From: an uncultured OCS116 cluster bacterium
Lineage (GTDB): Bacteria > Pseudomonadota > Alphaproteobacteria > Rhizobiales > TMED25
Reading direction: 5' to 3'
Length of the DNA stretch: 34,982 nt
NCBI GenBank assembly: GCA_902538185.1
Contig: CACBED010000004.1
Location: 1-34,982 of the forward strand
A program made the translations under genes and the position numbers. Below are positions 19,632-30,068 of the stretch, in pieces (the first letter of the stretch is position 1; each line of letters opens with the position of its first letter). The notes beneath the pieces are model-generated. The model was not told the DNA's origin. It was given only the letters and a program-made list of their open reading frames with translations, and ran no database searches.

Positions 19632-21007
19632 CCTTCTTTTTTTTCCATAGCCTGCATTTCCCTATATTGTTGCATAATTCTATGCCCACTTGCGGCAAGT
19701 GTTTCAAGCTTTGTATCAAGATCTCTGGAGATCAACTGTCCATCACGCTTCAAAATTACCCCATTAATAATTACAGTATCAACATCATTCGAATTTGAAT
19801 GAAAAACAATGGATGAAATAGGATCGTGGATGGGAACAAAATTTATTTTATTTTTTTTGAACATTATTAAATCAGCTTTCTTTCCAGGGGTAATCGAGCC
19901 AACTTTATCATCTATTCCAAATGACTTTGCAGCGCCAATTGTTAACCATTCAAAAGCTTGCCTCGTTGTTACGCTCATTGAGCTTGGGGGTGAATGATTT
20001 CTCTCGTAATTTTCGAGGGTAAATTCATGCCTGACAGCCTGAAGCGCAAATCTTATTACGTTCTGCATATCGGCCGCCATAGCCGACTCAATATCTGACC
20101 CAAAATTAAAGGTGCCACCTCTTTCTATTAACCTCTTGGTTAGTGGATTACCAAACCCCATCTGCAATTCTTCCTCGGGGGTTATTGAAAATGTACAAGA
20201 TGAGTCAACCAGCAAATCCAACATTTCATTGGGTATATTATTTGCGTGTACAATATTTGTATTATTGTTCAATAGATTTTCTTCTTTAAGTGTACTAAAT
20301 CCATTTGGCGTTAGAAAATTACCACCAACATGCATACTGATTATTAAATTAAGATCTCTAGCCAATCTGAAATCCGATTTACAAACTTCGAGTGTTGACT
20401 GTTGAGGGCCCAGAACAGCCATGCCTAGTGTCAACATATCCTCATCTGAAAAACAACCCTTCTTAAGTCGGATGATTTCATCTTGAGGATGAGGTATTTC
20501 ACTATAATGAGGCATCCCTTCTTTTGGTTTGTGTTTTGGAGATCCATGTAGGAAAATCCCCCTCACTTTTGAGTCAATCAGACCATTTATCGCAGCATCC
20601 GTATGATCTGGAGTTGGGTTATTGTGACACCAATCTACAATTGTCGTAGAGCCAGTATAAATCTGATAAAGGGCGCCAATATAATTTCCGATATACATAT
20701 CATCAGGCTCATAAAATGAAGCCAGACCAGCATGAATAGAAGCTAAATAATCGGATAAGGTCCAGTCGGTTGCAATTCCTCGTAAACCTGTTTGCCATGT
20801 ATGAATATGCCCATTGATAAACCCTGGGCAAATTAGGTAATTTTTTGCATCTATTATTTCTGCTTCCGTGCTAATTGAAGGCTCCACTAGCTCAATTATC
20901 CCATCATTAATAAGTATATCAGTATCCAATAGATCACCGATATTATCATCCATAGAAATCAAGTGTGCATTTTTTATCAATATTTTATTCATAGCTTTAC
21001 GGCCCAT
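19628..21007 (-). CDS. Amidohydrolase family protein (TrzN/AtzA/SAH-deaminase-like, metal dependent)
   Basis: GFINGHIHTWQTGLRG (HxH), MHVGGNFLTPNG, FNFGSDIESA, ATIGAAKSFGIDD-like SITPGKKADLIMF. Likely start at MNKILIKN (a few codons inside the track start). Confidence 0.86.
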   Translation of the reverse strand: MGRKAMNKILIKNAHLISMDDNIGDLLDTDILINDGIIELVEPSISTEAEIIDAKNYLICPGFINGHIHTWQTGLRGIATDWTLSDYLASIHAGLASFYEPDDMYIGNYIGALYQIYTGSTTIVDWCHNNPTPDHTDAAINGLIDSKVRGIFLHGSPKHKPKEGMPHYSEIPHPQDEIIRLKKGCFSDEDMLTLGMAVLGPQQSTLEVCKSDFRLARDLNLIISMHVGGNFLTPNGFSTLKEENLLNNNTNIVHANNIPNEMLDLLVDSSCTFSITPEEELQMGFGNPLTKRLIERGGTFNFGSDIESAMAADMQNVIRFALQAVRHEFTLENYERNHSPPSSMSVTTRQAFEWLTIGAAKSFGIDDKVGSITPGKKADLIMFKKNKINFVPIHDPISSIVFHSNSNDVDTVIINGVILKRDGQLISRDLDTKLETLAASGHRIMQQYREMQAMEKKEG

Positions 21008-21118
21008 CTACAGACGGTATATTAACAATATTAGTGTTATACGCCAATTATAAAAAAAATGATAATTATGAAATTAAGGGATTACATTTATAAAAGAGAG
21101 GAAGTCAATTTTTATACT

Positions 21119-21409
21119 TTAAAACAGTAATTTAATCTTTTTTATGAATTTTCTTTGATAACTTACAAAATATGAAAACTGCCCAAATGGTATTGCTGTT
21201 ATTATAATTATTACTTGGTATAAAATAAAAATACTCACGACTCTTAAGATTAATATCAAAATATTATTATCTATAAACTTTAACAAAAAGGTGGTGAGTA
21301 TATCAGAGGCATAAAGTGCAATTATACCACTTAATGAGAATACTAAAAAAACTAGAGCTAATTTTGTGATATTATTAACACCGAATAATTTTAAGAGTTG
21401 ACTGATCAT
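21119..21409 (-). CDS. Small multi-TM membrane protein, DUF6787-like
   Basis: LVFLVFSLSGIIALYAS...LYQVIIIITAIPFGQFSYFVSYQRKFIKKI resembles my recall of the DUF6787 pattern (F-x-LTG ... YQ-LL-FG-FGQF-FF-E-KM); needs an HMM search. Confidence 0.55.
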   Translation of the reverse strand: MISQLLKLFGVNNITKLALVFLVFSLSGIIALYASDILTTFLLKFIDNNILILILRVVSIFILYQVIIIITAIPFGQFSYFVSYQRKFIKKIKLLF

Positions 21410-21433
21410 GAAATTCCTACCAATTTATTATGT

Positions 21434-21622
21434 ATGACTAAAACATCTTGGCTGATACTGATTTTACTTCTGGTTTTAATCATTGGCACATATATCTCCC
21501 GTAACAGTAATTTGCCTACACCACCTCATTATGAATGCAAAGAAAGTCTTTTCGAGTATGTAGTATTTAACAAATGCACTTATAGAAACCAATATGAGGA
21601 CTATTCTTCAGAGCCTGCGTAG
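21434..21622 (+). CDS. Putative small single-TM protein
   Basis: ATG at 21434: MTKTSWLILILLLVLIIGTYISRNSNLPTPPHYECKESLFEYVVFNKCTYRNQYEDYSSEPA; plausible TM helix and polar tail; no family recognised. Confidence 0.4.
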   Translation: MTKTSWLILILLLVLIIGTYISRNSNLPTPPHYECKESLFEYVVFNKCTYRNQYEDYSSEPA

Positions 21623-22860
21623 ACGCCTGCTGTTTCTGGCCAAAGCGCTTTTACGATCTTAAAATGTGAGATATCGACTGTGGCATCCATGTGCAAAAAT
21701 ATACTTGCATCTCTCATCAGCTTTTCAACACCTGCATCAAGCATTGCCCCCATACCACCATGCAGCTCCATTGCATTTTGACAAACATCCAATATTTGCT
21801 GAGACGCAAATACTTTTGACTGCCAGCATAAGGCATCGGCATCGCTTGTCTTCATATCGCAGGCATATGCCGCTTGCATAACTAAGCTTCTTACTGCGGA
21901 TACCTTTGTAGCGATATCGGCAAGCCTTGAAGCTACAATTTGGTGTTTAATAAGGAGCTTGCCACCTCTGCTATAATTTTGAACAAACTCAGCCGTTTTA
22001 TCCAATGCTGCCTGCCCAACTCCAAGATTTTTTGCTGACTGAATTATTTTCCCTGGCCTGAAATACACACCAGCTTTACTTAGAGCCGTCCCTTCATAGA
22101 GCAAATTATTATCTGGTACAAAGCAATCTATAAATTCAAGCTCACCATTATTCATATACCTACATCCTACGGTTTCATTACATCTTGTTATATTAAAACC
22201 ATCTGTTCCCCGTGGAACTATAAAAGATGATGTGCCCTCCATCATGCCTTTGCCTGGAGAAGTGTTTGCATAAACAACGTAAAGTCCTGCATCATAACCA
22301 TTACTTATGTAATGCTTCCGACCATTTATAAGCCATCCGCCATCAACTTTTTTGGCTTTTGTATCCATAGCGGCTTCAGGTGCGTTATAGCCTAGCCAGC
22401 GATCAGATGCTCCTCTTGGTTCAGTTAAGGCATGAGCAAACAAAAAATTAGGATCCTCCATTAATTTACCAAACCACATATCTTGGTGATCTTTTGATGC
22501 GAGCTCCCTAAGTAATACTGAAACTTTCCAATTTTGGACTAATTTATCTGCAAGTCCTGAATCACCTCTTGCAATCTCTTCTGATATGATCGCAAAGGTT
22601 CTCACCTCATGCTCAGTGTCAATTGGCATACCCCCATATTCTTCTGGTACCGCCAATGTTCTAATGCCGATTTTATCTGCATCTTCAAGTATGGAATTGG
22701 GCAACCGAGACTCAGGAGTTAAATCCCACTCTGTTTTCCAATTTTTTGATATAAAAGGAATTATAGTGTTATCTACGAAACGACGACATACATCGCGCAT
22801 CATTATTTGATCTTCTGTGAGATCTTGATCGAAGATACTCATAAACCTATCCGTATTCAA
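21601..22860 (-). CDS. Acyl-CoA dehydrogenase family protein
   Basis: LTEDQIMMRDVCRRFVDNTIIPF, GIRTLAVPEEYGGMP, ALTEPRGASD, NGRKHYISNGYDAGLYVVYA, ELHGGMGAMLDAGVEKLMRDA. Confidence 0.92.
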   Translation of the reverse strand: MNTDRFMSIFDQDLTEDQIMMRDVCRRFVDNTIIPFISKNWKTEWDLTPESRLPNSILEDADKIGIRTLAVPEEYGGMPIDTEHEVRTFAIISEEIARGDSGLADKLVQNWKVSVLLRELASKDHQDMWFGKLMEDPNFLFAHALTEPRGASDRWLGYNAPEAAMDTKAKKVDGGWLINGRKHYISNGYDAGLYVVYANTSPGKGMMEGTSSFIVPRGTDGFNITRCNETVGCRYMNNGELEFIDCFVPDNNLLYEGTALSKAGVYFRPGKIIQSAKNLGVGQAALDKTAEFVQNYSRGGKLLIKHQIVASRLADIATKVSAVRSLVMQAAYACDMKTSDADALCWQSKVFASQQILDVCQNAMELHGGMGAMLDAGVEKLMRDASIFLHMDATVDISHFKIVKALWPETAGVYAGSEE

Positions 22861-22872
22861 TATTATGATATA

Positions 22873-25005
<2,133 letters not shown>

Positions 25006-25109
25006 TCATTACTCCTCAATTTATGTTATATAATAGAATTAAAAATTAAGTTGTGTAAAGTCAAGCTTTTTGCTTTAAAATATAAGTTTTACAGAAACTA
25101 ATAATTGAT

Positions 25110-26093
25110 ATGGATAAAAATAACTTAAAAATGGGACCCCACGACGTTGGCGGAGAAGAATCACTGCCAATTGATACTACTGATAATGATATGACGCACT
25201 GGGAGAAATATGCAAATGCTCTTCGTATTGTGGTATCTTCAAAACGTATCATTACGCTGGATGAACTTAGATACCACACTGAAGCACTCGGAGCTAAATA
25301 TTTTGAAATTGGATATTTTGAGAGGAACTGTTTATCACTTCACAATATCTGTATCCAGAAAGGAATTTATGATAAGGAGCTTTTTCAGAAAATAAAATCA
25401 AGAAAAGTTTCTGAATTTGATGTACCGATTATAGACCTGCCAGATGTGGCTAGTATCAATCACATACATGATGGCAAACCACATTCACATAATGTGTCAG
25501 ATTTTCAGGAAGATGAAAGCGGTGACGGACCTCCTGATTACTACTTTGATACACTGGCGATTGCACAAATATTCATTGATCAAGGTTTGATCACGAATGA
25601 TGATATTAACTTAAAAATTGAGCAGTTTGATAATGTTTTTCCAAATAGAGGAAAAGCTGTTGTAGCTAAAGCATGGTACAATAACTTATTCAAAGAAGCA
25701 TTAATAAAGGATGCAAAAAAAGCAATATCTGATATTGGTATAGAGCTTGAGACTTTTGCTGATATTATATGCATGCCCCAAACAGATACAGTTCACCACA
25801 TTGTTGTCTGTACATTATGCTCTTGCTACCCGCGTACTTTACTTGGTATGCCGCCATCTTGGTATAAATCAAGAAGTTACCGATCGAGGGTTGTGCACGA
25901 GCCACGTGAGGTACTGGCAGAATTTGGTACAATCGTACCCGAAAACAAAGAAATTAAGGTCCATGACTCAAACGCTGATATGAGATATTTAATTTTACCA
26001 CCAAGGCCCTCAAATACTGAAGGCTTATCCGAAGTTGAATTATCAAAACTTGTGGCTCGAGATTATCTTGTAGGAGTTAGATTACCGAATTAA
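25110..26093 (+). CDS. Fused nitrile hydratase / thiocyanate hydrolase-like protein: beta N-terminal domain plus catalytic alpha (gamma) subunit, cobalt-type motif
   Basis: N-terminus MGPHDVGGEESLPI is beta-N/SCNase-beta-like. His-rich linker NHIHDGKPHSHNV. C-terminal GKAVVAKAWYNNLFKEAL...HHIVVCTLCSCYPRTLLGMPPSWYKSRSYRSRVVHEPREVLAEFG...YLILPPRPSNTEGLSEVELSKLVARDYLVGV is an NHase-alpha/SCNase-gamma domain. CTLCSC is the Co-type claw motif. Confidence 0.9.
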   Translation: MDKNNLKMGPHDVGGEESLPIDTTDNDMTHWEKYANALRIVVSSKRIITLDELRYHTEALGAKYFEIGYFERNCLSLHNICIQKGIYDKELFQKIKSRKVSEFDVPIIDLPDVASINHIHDGKPHSHNVSDFQEDESGDGPPDYYFDTLAIAQIFIDQGLITNDDINLKIEQFDNVFPNRGKAVVAKAWYNNLFKEALIKDAKKAISDIGIELETFADIICMPQTDTVHHIVVCTLCSCYPRTLLGMPPSWYKSRSYRSRVVHEPREVLAEFGTIVPENKEIKVHDSNADMRYLILPPRPSNTEGLSEVELSKLVARDYLVGVRLPN

Positions 26094-26097
26094 AGCG

Positions 26098-26382
26098 ATG
26101 GATACAAAATTCAAAATAAATGATGAAATAATTGTCGATAGTAGGAGTTCATCCGGTCATTGTAGGACACCCGCGTATATAAGGGGGAAAAAAGGTGTTA
26201 TTGAGAGAATTTGTGGACGCTATCCTAATCCGGAAGAGATCGCTTTATGCAAAAAAGATCCAAAAATAGTAACGCTGTACAGATGTCGCTTTAAGCAAAT
26301 GGATGTCTGGGATAATTATTCAGGTAAAGCTTCTGATACGATAGAGCTTGAAATATATGAACATTGGCTAAATGATGCTTGA
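26098..26382 (+). CDS. Nitrile hydratase beta C-terminal domain / SCNase-alpha-like subunit as a stand-alone ORF
   Basis: FKINDEIIVDSRSSSGHCRTPAYIRGKKGVIERICGRY...LYRCRFKQMDVWDNYSGKASDTIELEIYEHWLND; GHxRxPxYxRGxxGxIE is the beta-C hallmark. 4 nt after the preceding stop. Confidence 0.88.
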   Translation: MDTKFKINDEIIVDSRSSSGHCRTPAYIRGKKGVIERICGRYPNPEEIALCKKDPKIVTLYRCRFKQMDVWDNYSGKASDTIELEIYEHWLNDA

Positions 26383-26385
26383 AGT

Positions 26386-26904
26386 GTGAAATATATGATT
26401 ACTGGAATAAGCAGAATTGGGCATGTTGGCATTCGTGTTACAGACATAAAACGATCACTAGATTTTTATAAAAATATTTTAGGATTCAAGCTCACTGCTT
26501 ATTGGGAGGATAATAAGCAATGCTTTGTAAGGATAGATGATATGCACCACGAAATTGTATTCTTCGAGATTAATGAGAAGGTAAATCGCCAGGATATTGA
26601 CCAGACAGATACAGCAACAAGACCAAATACTGGTCTAGATCATATAGCCTTTGAAATAAAAGAACGTCAAGACTGGTTAAACGCAATTGAAAAGATGAAA
26701 TCTAATAATGTTAAATTTGTTGTCCCGCCATGCGTTCATGCATATGAGTCAGGTTTCTTCACAGAGGAAGAAGCTCAGTTTTATGGTGGTGCAGGATCGC
26801 ACTCATTTTATATCATTGATCCAGATGGAAATAGATTAGAATTTTATTGGGGTTCGATGAGGGTTACAAAAAAATCACTGGCTGCGCCAAACCCAGAATT
26901 TTGA
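26386..26904 (+). CDS. VOC (vicinal oxygen chelate) / glyoxalase-dioxygenase superfamily protein
   Basis: GHVGIRVTDIKRSLDFYKNILGFKL, GLDHIAFEIK, SHSFYIIDPDGNRLEFYWG; GTG start 3 nt after the NHase beta-C stop. Confidence 0.88.
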   Translation: MKYMITGISRIGHVGIRVTDIKRSLDFYKNILGFKLTAYWEDNKQCFVRIDDMHHEIVFFEINEKVNRQDIDQTDTATRPNTGLDHIAFEIKERQDWLNAIEKMKSNNVKFVVPPCVHAYESGFFTEEEAQFYGGAGSHSFYIIDPDGNRLEFYWGSMRVTKKSLAAPNPEF

Positions 26905-26908
26905 TACA

Positions 26909-27440
26909 TTATTCTTTTGACTCAATAGATATATCATCTGATACTATTGCGTTTGTCATCTCATGAATCTGATCAAACGTTGCCGGAAAAACACAATGAG
27001 TATGACCCGCTGCCGACCAAATTTTATCAAAACGTGCCAGAGCAGAGTCCATAATAATCCCAATGTCTGCCGGTAAGCCAATTGGGGATACTCCACCAAT
27101 AGAATAGCCGGTAATATACTTTACCGTATCTGCGTCAGGACGCTTTACTTTGCCGTCAATATTGAGCACTTGTAAAATCTGACTCGTATCACAAAGCATA
27201 TCACCCGAGATGAGGCACACGATTGGGGTTGCCCCTTCATCATTTTGAATGATAAATATTAATGTCTTTACAATTGCCCCAACTGGAACACCGAGCGCTT
27301 TTGAAGCGTCCAATGCGGACCTTGCAGTATCAGTGAGCTCAACTACTTGTTCGCTATGCCCCGCTTCGCTGAGTAAATTAATGACTTTGAGAACAGATTT
27401 TCTTTCTAAATTGCTGATAAAATCCTCACTTTTACTTCAT
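26909..27440 (-). CDS. YbaK/EbsC-type aminoacyl-tRNA editing domain protein; ORF start disrupted (apparent +1 nt after ATG)
   Basis: ALDASKALGVPVGAIVKTLIFIIQNDEGATPIVCLISGDMLCDTSQI...YSIGGVSPIGLPADIGIIMDSALARFDKIWSAAGHTHCVFP. The family-like N-terminus (SKSEDFISNLERKSVLKVINLLSEAGHSEQVVELTDTARSA) extends upstream of the track's TTG start at 27313. Confidence 0.8.
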
Positions 27441-27530
27441 TATATATTGCAGAAAGACTCATTCAAGTTTGAAAAGAATAAAATTATAATTTGTCAGTCG
27501 CCAGGCTATTGCTAAAAAAGGTAATGTCAT

Positions 27531-28070
27531 TTAGTTATATTTTGACAAATGATAAGCTTTTTCAGATTTATTTACGGTATCGAAATATTCGCCAAAAAGA
27601 TGGGTAAATAATCCATTTAAATACGGACACATAATAGATGTTTGCGCTGGCCTACAATCCTTTTCGTTGTCAATTTTCTCCCCAGATTGAATAATTGCTA
27701 TTGCGTGTGGTGTAGACAAGAGAAAATTATTCCTTTCATATCTATCCTGATTATTGAAAAGATATACCTCCTTCAATGACAGAATTACATCTTCTTTTTT
27801 AACCATCAGGTCACTAGTTTTTATATGAGATATATCACACATCAGAATAATACTGACATCATCTAAAAAAATCTCCCGCCCACTCATAATCTCTATTAAA
27901 TTAATAATATCAGAAATTTTTGATATTTTCTCAACATTAACTTTATAATCTTTACTGTCTGCTTTATTGTATATGAAGATATTATTTTCACTACCCAAGC
28001 AAAATTTCTTAAGATTTAGCCTAAACTGATCTAGAGTTTTTGGTGTTTGTATATCCTTTATTTTTTGCAT
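27531..28070 (-). CDS. Hypothetical protein
   Basis: 179-aa ORF, good ATG start, no antisense competitor; no recognised motif. Confidence 0.6.
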   Translation of the reverse strand: MQKIKDIQTPKTLDQFRLNLKKFCLGSENNIFIYNKADSKDYKVNVEKISKISDIINLIEIMSGREIFLDDVSIILMCDISHIKTSDLMVKKEDVILSLKEVYLFNNQDRYERNNFLLSTPHAIAIIQSGEKIDNEKDCRPAQTSIMCPYLNGLFTHLFGEYFDTVNKSEKAYHLSKYN

Positions 28071-28136
28071 AGCAGATTGTTATTTTATCAAGTATTTATA
28101 TAATCATAACAAATAAAAATAATCTATCGTTAGTTT

Positions 28137-30068
28137 ATGAAACAGAAGAATACATACAGACCTGAAATTGATGGGCTAAGAGCGATAGCTGTTTTAGGGG
28201 TTATTTTATTCCACGCAGGATACGATTTTGTCCGCGGTGGCTATTTGGGTGTGGATGTTTTTTTTGTAATAAGCGGATATTTAATAACAAGAATACTTTT
28301 GAATGATCTTCAAAATAACACCTTTTCATTAAAAAAATTCTATCTGAGACGAATCCGAAGAATTGCGCCTGCTCTATTATTCACACTTTTTTTTACAACT
28401 TTAATTTTCTCTATAATTCTTAATCCAATTGAATTAGTAAATTATTTTAAATCATTGTTTGCAACTGTAATTTTTATTCCAAATATTTATTTTTGGAAAA
28501 ATACTGGATACTTTGATACTTTATCAGAACTAAATCCATTAATCCATATGTGGAGTCTTGGGGTTGAAGAACAATTTTATATCATTTTTCCTATAATTTT
28601 ATTTTATTCATACAAATTGATTGGGAGCAACACTAGAAATTTTTTACTTGCCTTAACAATATTATCACTTTTATTTTCACTTTTTTTATTCAATTCAGAC
28701 CCATCTGGATCATTTTATCTGCCTTATCTGAGAGCATGGGAATTATTGATTGGTTCAATATGTGCATTTATTATACAAAATATAAACAAACAAAATTTAT
28801 TTAAAACTAAGTATTCATCAATTCTTGGTTTTATATTGATTTTTTTTACTTTTGTAATCCTTGCACAAACAGATCTATCAAATGTTCATTTATCAGTTAT
28901 AGCAGTCATAGGTACATCCTTAATAATTCTGAATGATCAACTTAGTATTCTATCTCGATTTCTCAGTCAAAAAATAATCGTATTGATAGGTAAGATTAGT
29001 TTTAGTGCCTATTTAATTCATCAACCATTTTTCGTATTAAATAGATATATGCAAAAGAGTTATAATTTATATTTGCCAGAAATTCTTATAATTTTTTTCA
29101 CATTAATATTTGCTTACTTATCTTGGAAATTTATTGAAAATCCATTCAGATATTCAAAAAAAATATCAAATAAATCCATAATAACAGCGTACTTCTCCTC
29201 AACCATCATTATAATTGTTGTTTCATACATTGGGATAAGTAATGATGGGTTTGCTAAAATAAAAATGAATACCCTGCAGCGGGATATTTCTTCAACTGCA
29301 ATTGGAAGCCCATTAAGGGACAAATGCCATACTAGTGGCTCAGATTATCTATCTCCATCTAATGCATGCAACTATGGACAGGGTAACAAGAGAATCACTG
29401 TATTTGGTGATAGTCATGTAGTACCAATTGCATATGCATTATCAAAATTTGAAAATTATAATATCAAGCATTTATCTTTTAGTGGTTGTCCGCCTGCATT
29501 TGATAGATCAAATAAAAATAAAATAAAAAATGGATGCTTAGATTGGAGCCATGAAGCAATAAACCACATAAACAATGATACTTCAACTGATGATGTTGTA
29601 ATAGCTTATAGGCTCCACTCAGCATTATTTGGAATTAACAGATACACAAATTATCCTAATATACCCGATGAAATTGGAGGAACTGAAAGAGACAGAAGAT
29701 GGCAATCCTTAATAAAAATCATTAATACGTTCTTGGATAACAATAAAAATGTAATATTATTATTACCGCCGCCTGAATTACCTTTTGAAGTTAATCAATT
29801 AATATCAGTTTCTTCGGGAGATGATATATATGGAGTAACGAGAGATTGGTGGAACAGAAGATCTGATTATGTAAATAGTAAAATATATGAGATTTCTGAT
29901 AAGGTAAAAATCATTGATCCGATTAATGATTTTTGTGACCTTGAAAATTGCTATGCGGTAAAGAAAAGCGTAGCGTTGTATTGGGATGATAATCATTTAT
30001 CGCAAAATGGTGCGTCAATTATTGCAAAAAAAATAATTAATTCACTTGAAAGTACGCTTGATAAATGA
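28137..30068 (+). CDS. Acyltransferase family 3 (OafA/YrhL-like) with C-terminal SGNH domain
   Basis: YRPEIDGLRAIAVLGVILFHAG, GGYLGVDVFFVISGYLITRIL, MWSLGVEEQFYIIFPI; C-terminal ITVFGDSHVVPIA and WDDNHLSQNGA (SGNH block I and DxxH). Confidence 0.94.
   Translation: MKQKNTYRPEIDGLRAIAVLGVILFHAGYDFVRGGYLGVDVFFVISGYLITRILLNDLQNNTFSLKKFYLRRIRRIAPALLFTLFFTTLIFSIILNPIELVNYFKSLFATVIFIPNIYFWKNTGYFDTLSELNPLIHMWSLGVEEQFYIIFPIILFYSYKLIGSNTRNFLLALTILSLLFSLFLFNSDPSGSFYLPYLRAWELLIGSICAFIIQNINKQNLFKTKYSSILGFILIFFTFVILAQTDLSNVHLSVIAVIGTSLIILNDQLSILSRFLSQKIIVLIGKISFSAYLIHQPFFVLNRYMQKSYNLYLPEILIIFFTLIFAYLSWKFIENPFRYSKKISNKSIITAYFSSTIIIIVVSYIGISNDGFAKIKMNTLQRDISSTAIGSPLRDKCHTSGSDYLSPSNACNYGQGNKRITVFGDSHVVPIAYALSKFENYNIKHLSFSGCPPAFDRSNKNKIKNGCLDWSHEAINHINNDTSTDDVVIAYRLHSALFGINRYTNYPNIPDEIGGTERDRRWQSLIKIINTFLDNNKNVILLLPPPELPFEVNQLISVSSGDDIYGVTRDWWNRRSDYVNSKIYEISDKVKIIDPINDFCDLENCYAVKKSVALYWDDNHLSQNGASIIAKKIINSLESTLDK

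Noticed and set aside
25110-25400. Possibility that the fusion's N-terminal domain is an NHase activator (P14K/P15K-like) rather than beta-N
   Set aside because: Activators share this fold, but the PHDVGGEESLPI start is a beta-subunit-type N-terminus; kept only as an alternative to be tested.
26098-26382. Possibility that the short beta-C ORF is a degraded nitrile hydratase beta pseudogene
   Set aside because: Own ATG, intact frame, hallmark GHxRxPxYxRGxxGxIE retained, tight spacing to both neighbours, and the missing beta-N half is present as the fused N-terminus of the preceding ORF.
27249-27515. 88-aa plus-strand ORF opposite the YbaK-like gene 5' end
   Set aside because: Antisense to YbaK family-like sequence that extends to about 27436; better explained as a shadow ORF.
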